Part shown: positions 62,420 through 64,000 of the stretch, piece by piece
Layout of the letters: each line of letters begins with the position of its first letter
How positions within the stretch are numbered: position 1 is the first letter of the stretch
DNA from: Candidatus Dechloromonas phosphorivorans
GTDB taxonomy: Bacteria > Pseudomonadota > Gammaproteobacteria > Burkholderiales > Rhodocyclaceae
Assembly (NCBI GenBank): GCA_016714975.1
Contig: JADKBR010000005.1
Coordinates: forward strand, 186,001-250,000
Length of the DNA: 64,000 bases
Reading direction: 5' to 3'
Made by a program: the position numbers and the translations under genes
The notes under the pieces: generated by a model
What the model saw: the letters and a program-made list of their open reading frames with translations, nothing else
Told to the model about the DNA's origin: nothing
The model's database searches: none

Positions 62420-62479
62420 ACGTCCGGCGACTCGCCGTGTGCTAAGCGATCACCCCCGCCAAGATCGGCAAACTGTGTA

Positions 62480-64000
62480 TCAGCGCTCCAGAGACTCGAC
62501 GACGGCCAACGCGGTCATATTGACCAGTCGACGGACCGTCGATGTTGAGGTCAGGACATGAACCGGCCGGGCCGCGCCAAGCAGAATCGGGCCAATAGTC
62601 ACGCCTTCGCCGGCGGTCATCTTGAGCAGATTGTAGGCGATGTTCGCGGCATCGATATTCGGCATGATCAACAGGTTTGCCTCGCCCATGAGCGGTGATT
62701 CGGGGTGTGCTTCATGGCGAATGTCTTCCGACAGTGCGGAGTCACCGTGCATTTCACCGTCGATTTCGAGCTCATCGGATGACATGGCGGGCAGCAGTGC
62801 CGCGGCACGGCTCATCTTGCGCGCAGATTCCGATGAGCCGGAACCGAAGTTCGAGTGTGAGAGCAGCGCGACCTTGGGATGGATACCAAAACGCCTGACC
62901 TGGTCGGCGGCCATCATCGCCATTTCGGCCACCTCCTCTGCGCTCGGATTCTCGTTGATATGCGTGTCGCAGATGAACAGCGAGCGACCCGGCAGCATCA
63001 GGTAGTTCATCGCTGCCAGGGTATGGACCCCCTGGCGCTTGCCGATGACCTGGCTGATCACACCCAGCTGATGGCTGTACTGGCCGGTCATGCCACACAG
63101 CAGGCCATCCGCGTAACCAAGCTTGAGCAGCATCGCGCCGATGAGCGTTGGCTTGCGCCGCATGGCTTCCTTGGCCAGCGCCGGCGTGATGCCGCGGCGG
63201 ACCATCAGCTTGTGATACGCCGTCCAGCATTCGCGATAACGCTCGTCGGATTCCGGATTTACAATATCGAAATCGACGCCGGGCCTGATCCGCAGGTTGG
63301 CTTTCTCCAGGCGGCGCTCGATGACGGAAGGCCGGCCAATCAGGATGGGCCGGGCAAACCGCTCCTCGACCACTATCTGAGCGGCACGCAGCACGCGCTC
63401 GTCTTCACCCTCGGCGTAAATGATGCGCTTTCCTCGCGCCTGCCGAGCAGCCTGGAAGATGGCGCGCATGCCAACACCGGTGTGATAGACAAACTCGGAC
63501 AGCCTGGCCCTGTAGGCATTCCAGTCGCTGATTGGTCGGGTGGCGACCCCGGAAGCGATCGCAGCCTGCGCGACAGCAGGTGCGATCTTGACGATCAGGC
63601 GCGGGTCGAAAGGCTTGGGAATGAGATATTCCGGGCCGAAGGACAACTCGTGCCCCGGGTATGCCATGGCCACCTCGTCGGTGACTTCAGCCTCGGCCAG
63701 TTCGGCGATGGCCCGGACGCTGGCCATCTTCATTTCCTCGGTGATTCGGGTAGCGCCAACATCGAGCGCGCCGCGGAAGATGAAGGGAAAGCAGAGCACG
63801 TTGTTGACCTGGTTCACGTAGTCGGAACGGCCGGTCGCGATGATGACGTCCGGGCGTACCTCACGTGCGAGTTCCGGCATGATTTCCGGGGTCGGGTTGG
63901 CCAGCGCGAAAACCATCGGCTTTTCGGCCATGCTGGCCACCATCTCCTGCTTCAGAACGCCAGCGGCGGAAAGGCCGAGGAAGATGTCGGCGCCGACCAT
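62480..64000 (-). CDS. maeB: NADP-dependent malic enzyme, C-terminal part (runs off the right edge)
   Basis: The last 506 residues of a MaeB-type malic enzyme, decarboxylating malate to pyruvate with NADP+. The visible part starts inside the NAD(P)-binding domain (FALANPTPEIMPE), followed by the linker and a complete C-terminal phosphotransacetylase-like domain (from about KRIIYAEGEDERVLRA to the end). That domain is regulatory in known MaeB proteins, sensing acetyl-CoA, and is not thought to have enzyme activity. The ATG at the edge is internal; the true start lies outside the window. It converges with mpl. Confidence 0.95.
   Translation of the reverse strand: MVGADIFLGLSAAGVLKQEMVASMAEKPMVFALANPTPEIMPELAREVRPDVIIATGRSDYVNQVNNVLCFPFIFRGALDVGATRITEEMKMASVRAIAELAEAEVTDEVAMAYPGHELSFGPEYLIPKPFDPRLIVKIAPAVAQAAIASGVATRPISDWNAYRARLSEFVYHTGVGMRAIFQAARQARGKRIIYAEGEDERVLRAAQIVVEERFARPILIGRPSVIERRLEKANLRIRPGVDFDIVNPESDERYRECWTAYHKLMVRRGITPALAKEAMRRKPTLIGAMLLKLGYADGLLCGMTGQYSHQLGVISQVIGKRQGVHTLAAMNYLMLPGRSLFICDTHINENPSAEEVAEMAMMAADQVRRFGIHPKVALLSHSNFGSGSSESARKMSRAAALLPAMSSDELEIDGEMHGDSALSEDIRHEAHPESPLMGEANLLIMPNIDAANIAYNLLKMTAGEGVTIGPILLGAARPVHVLTSTSTVRRLVNMTALAVVESLER

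Noticed and set aside
62480..64000. Stand-alone phosphate acetyltransferase at the right edge
   Set aside because: The N-terminal half visible in the window is a malic enzyme NAD(P) domain, so this is the fused MaeB type; the ATG at the edge is internal.

Overview
The window reads as chromosomal DNA of a betaproteobacterium of the Rhodocyclales type; gene content and a propionyl-CoA/glyoxylate module suggest a relative of Candidatus Accumulibacter or Dechloromonas. This placement is inference from gene order and protein flavour, not from a database search. Genes are densely packed, many neighbours overlap by 1 to 4 nt (ATGA or TGATG junctions), and GC is high.

Layout. 1-6239 is a minus-strand housekeeping block: a KdpD-like sensor kinase fragment, then mtgA, aroE, a TonB-like protein, an RNase II-family nuclease, yqiA and uppP. 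6273-7569 holds a cysteine-cluster protein and a RES/Xre toxin-antitoxin pair. 7570-14744 is accessory and partly decayed: fused remnants of phosphoketolase (xfp) and acetate kinase (ackA) precede an intact cation P-type ATPase; then come a metal permease with a CxxC thioredoxin-like partner, a frameshifted YafJ-like amidotransferase and a CDF transporter with an internal deletion. 15088-17134 is thiC under a TPP riboswitch. 17255-25229 is an envelope block: TetR with a large palindrome on its start codon, pcm, a rhodanese, tolC, waaA, waaC, a GT2 glycosyltransferase, a sugar-nucleotide epimerase and apaH.

25240-30500 is the most interesting part. Four genes (meh, mct, mcl, mch) together encode the propionyl-CoA + glyoxylate to acetyl-CoA + pyruvate half of the 3-hydroxypropionate bi-cycle known from Chloroflexus. 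The cluster is flanked by two different transposase C-terminal remnants (IS91-like on the left, IS481-like on the right), which suggests arrival by horizontal transfer.

30520-35581 carries a SYLF protein, gluQ, clsB with its EEP partner, nadA and a rhodanese. 35898-44839 is a nitrogen block: glnA behind a sigma-54 promoter, a small DUF4124-like gene, then ntrB and ntrC, with an oppositely oriented RND pump between the two halves. 44849-50634 has birA, coaX and a membrane-stress-type cluster (DUF350, SPFH-SHOCT, two-zinc-ribbon DUF4178, a 47-residue membrane protein and a Cys/Gly-tailed protein). 50631-55090 holds a succinate-semialdehyde dehydrogenase, an NlpC/P60 lipoprotein, tRNA-Arg(CCG), a two-RCK potassium channel and a PilZ protein. 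55188-64000 is housekeeping: a PfkB kinase, a DUF3426 protein, prmA, accC, accB, aroQ, a nucleotidyltransferase-like protein, mpl and the C-terminal part of a MaeB-type malic enzyme running off the right edge.

No CRISPR array, rRNA operon, complete insertion sequence or prophage was seen.
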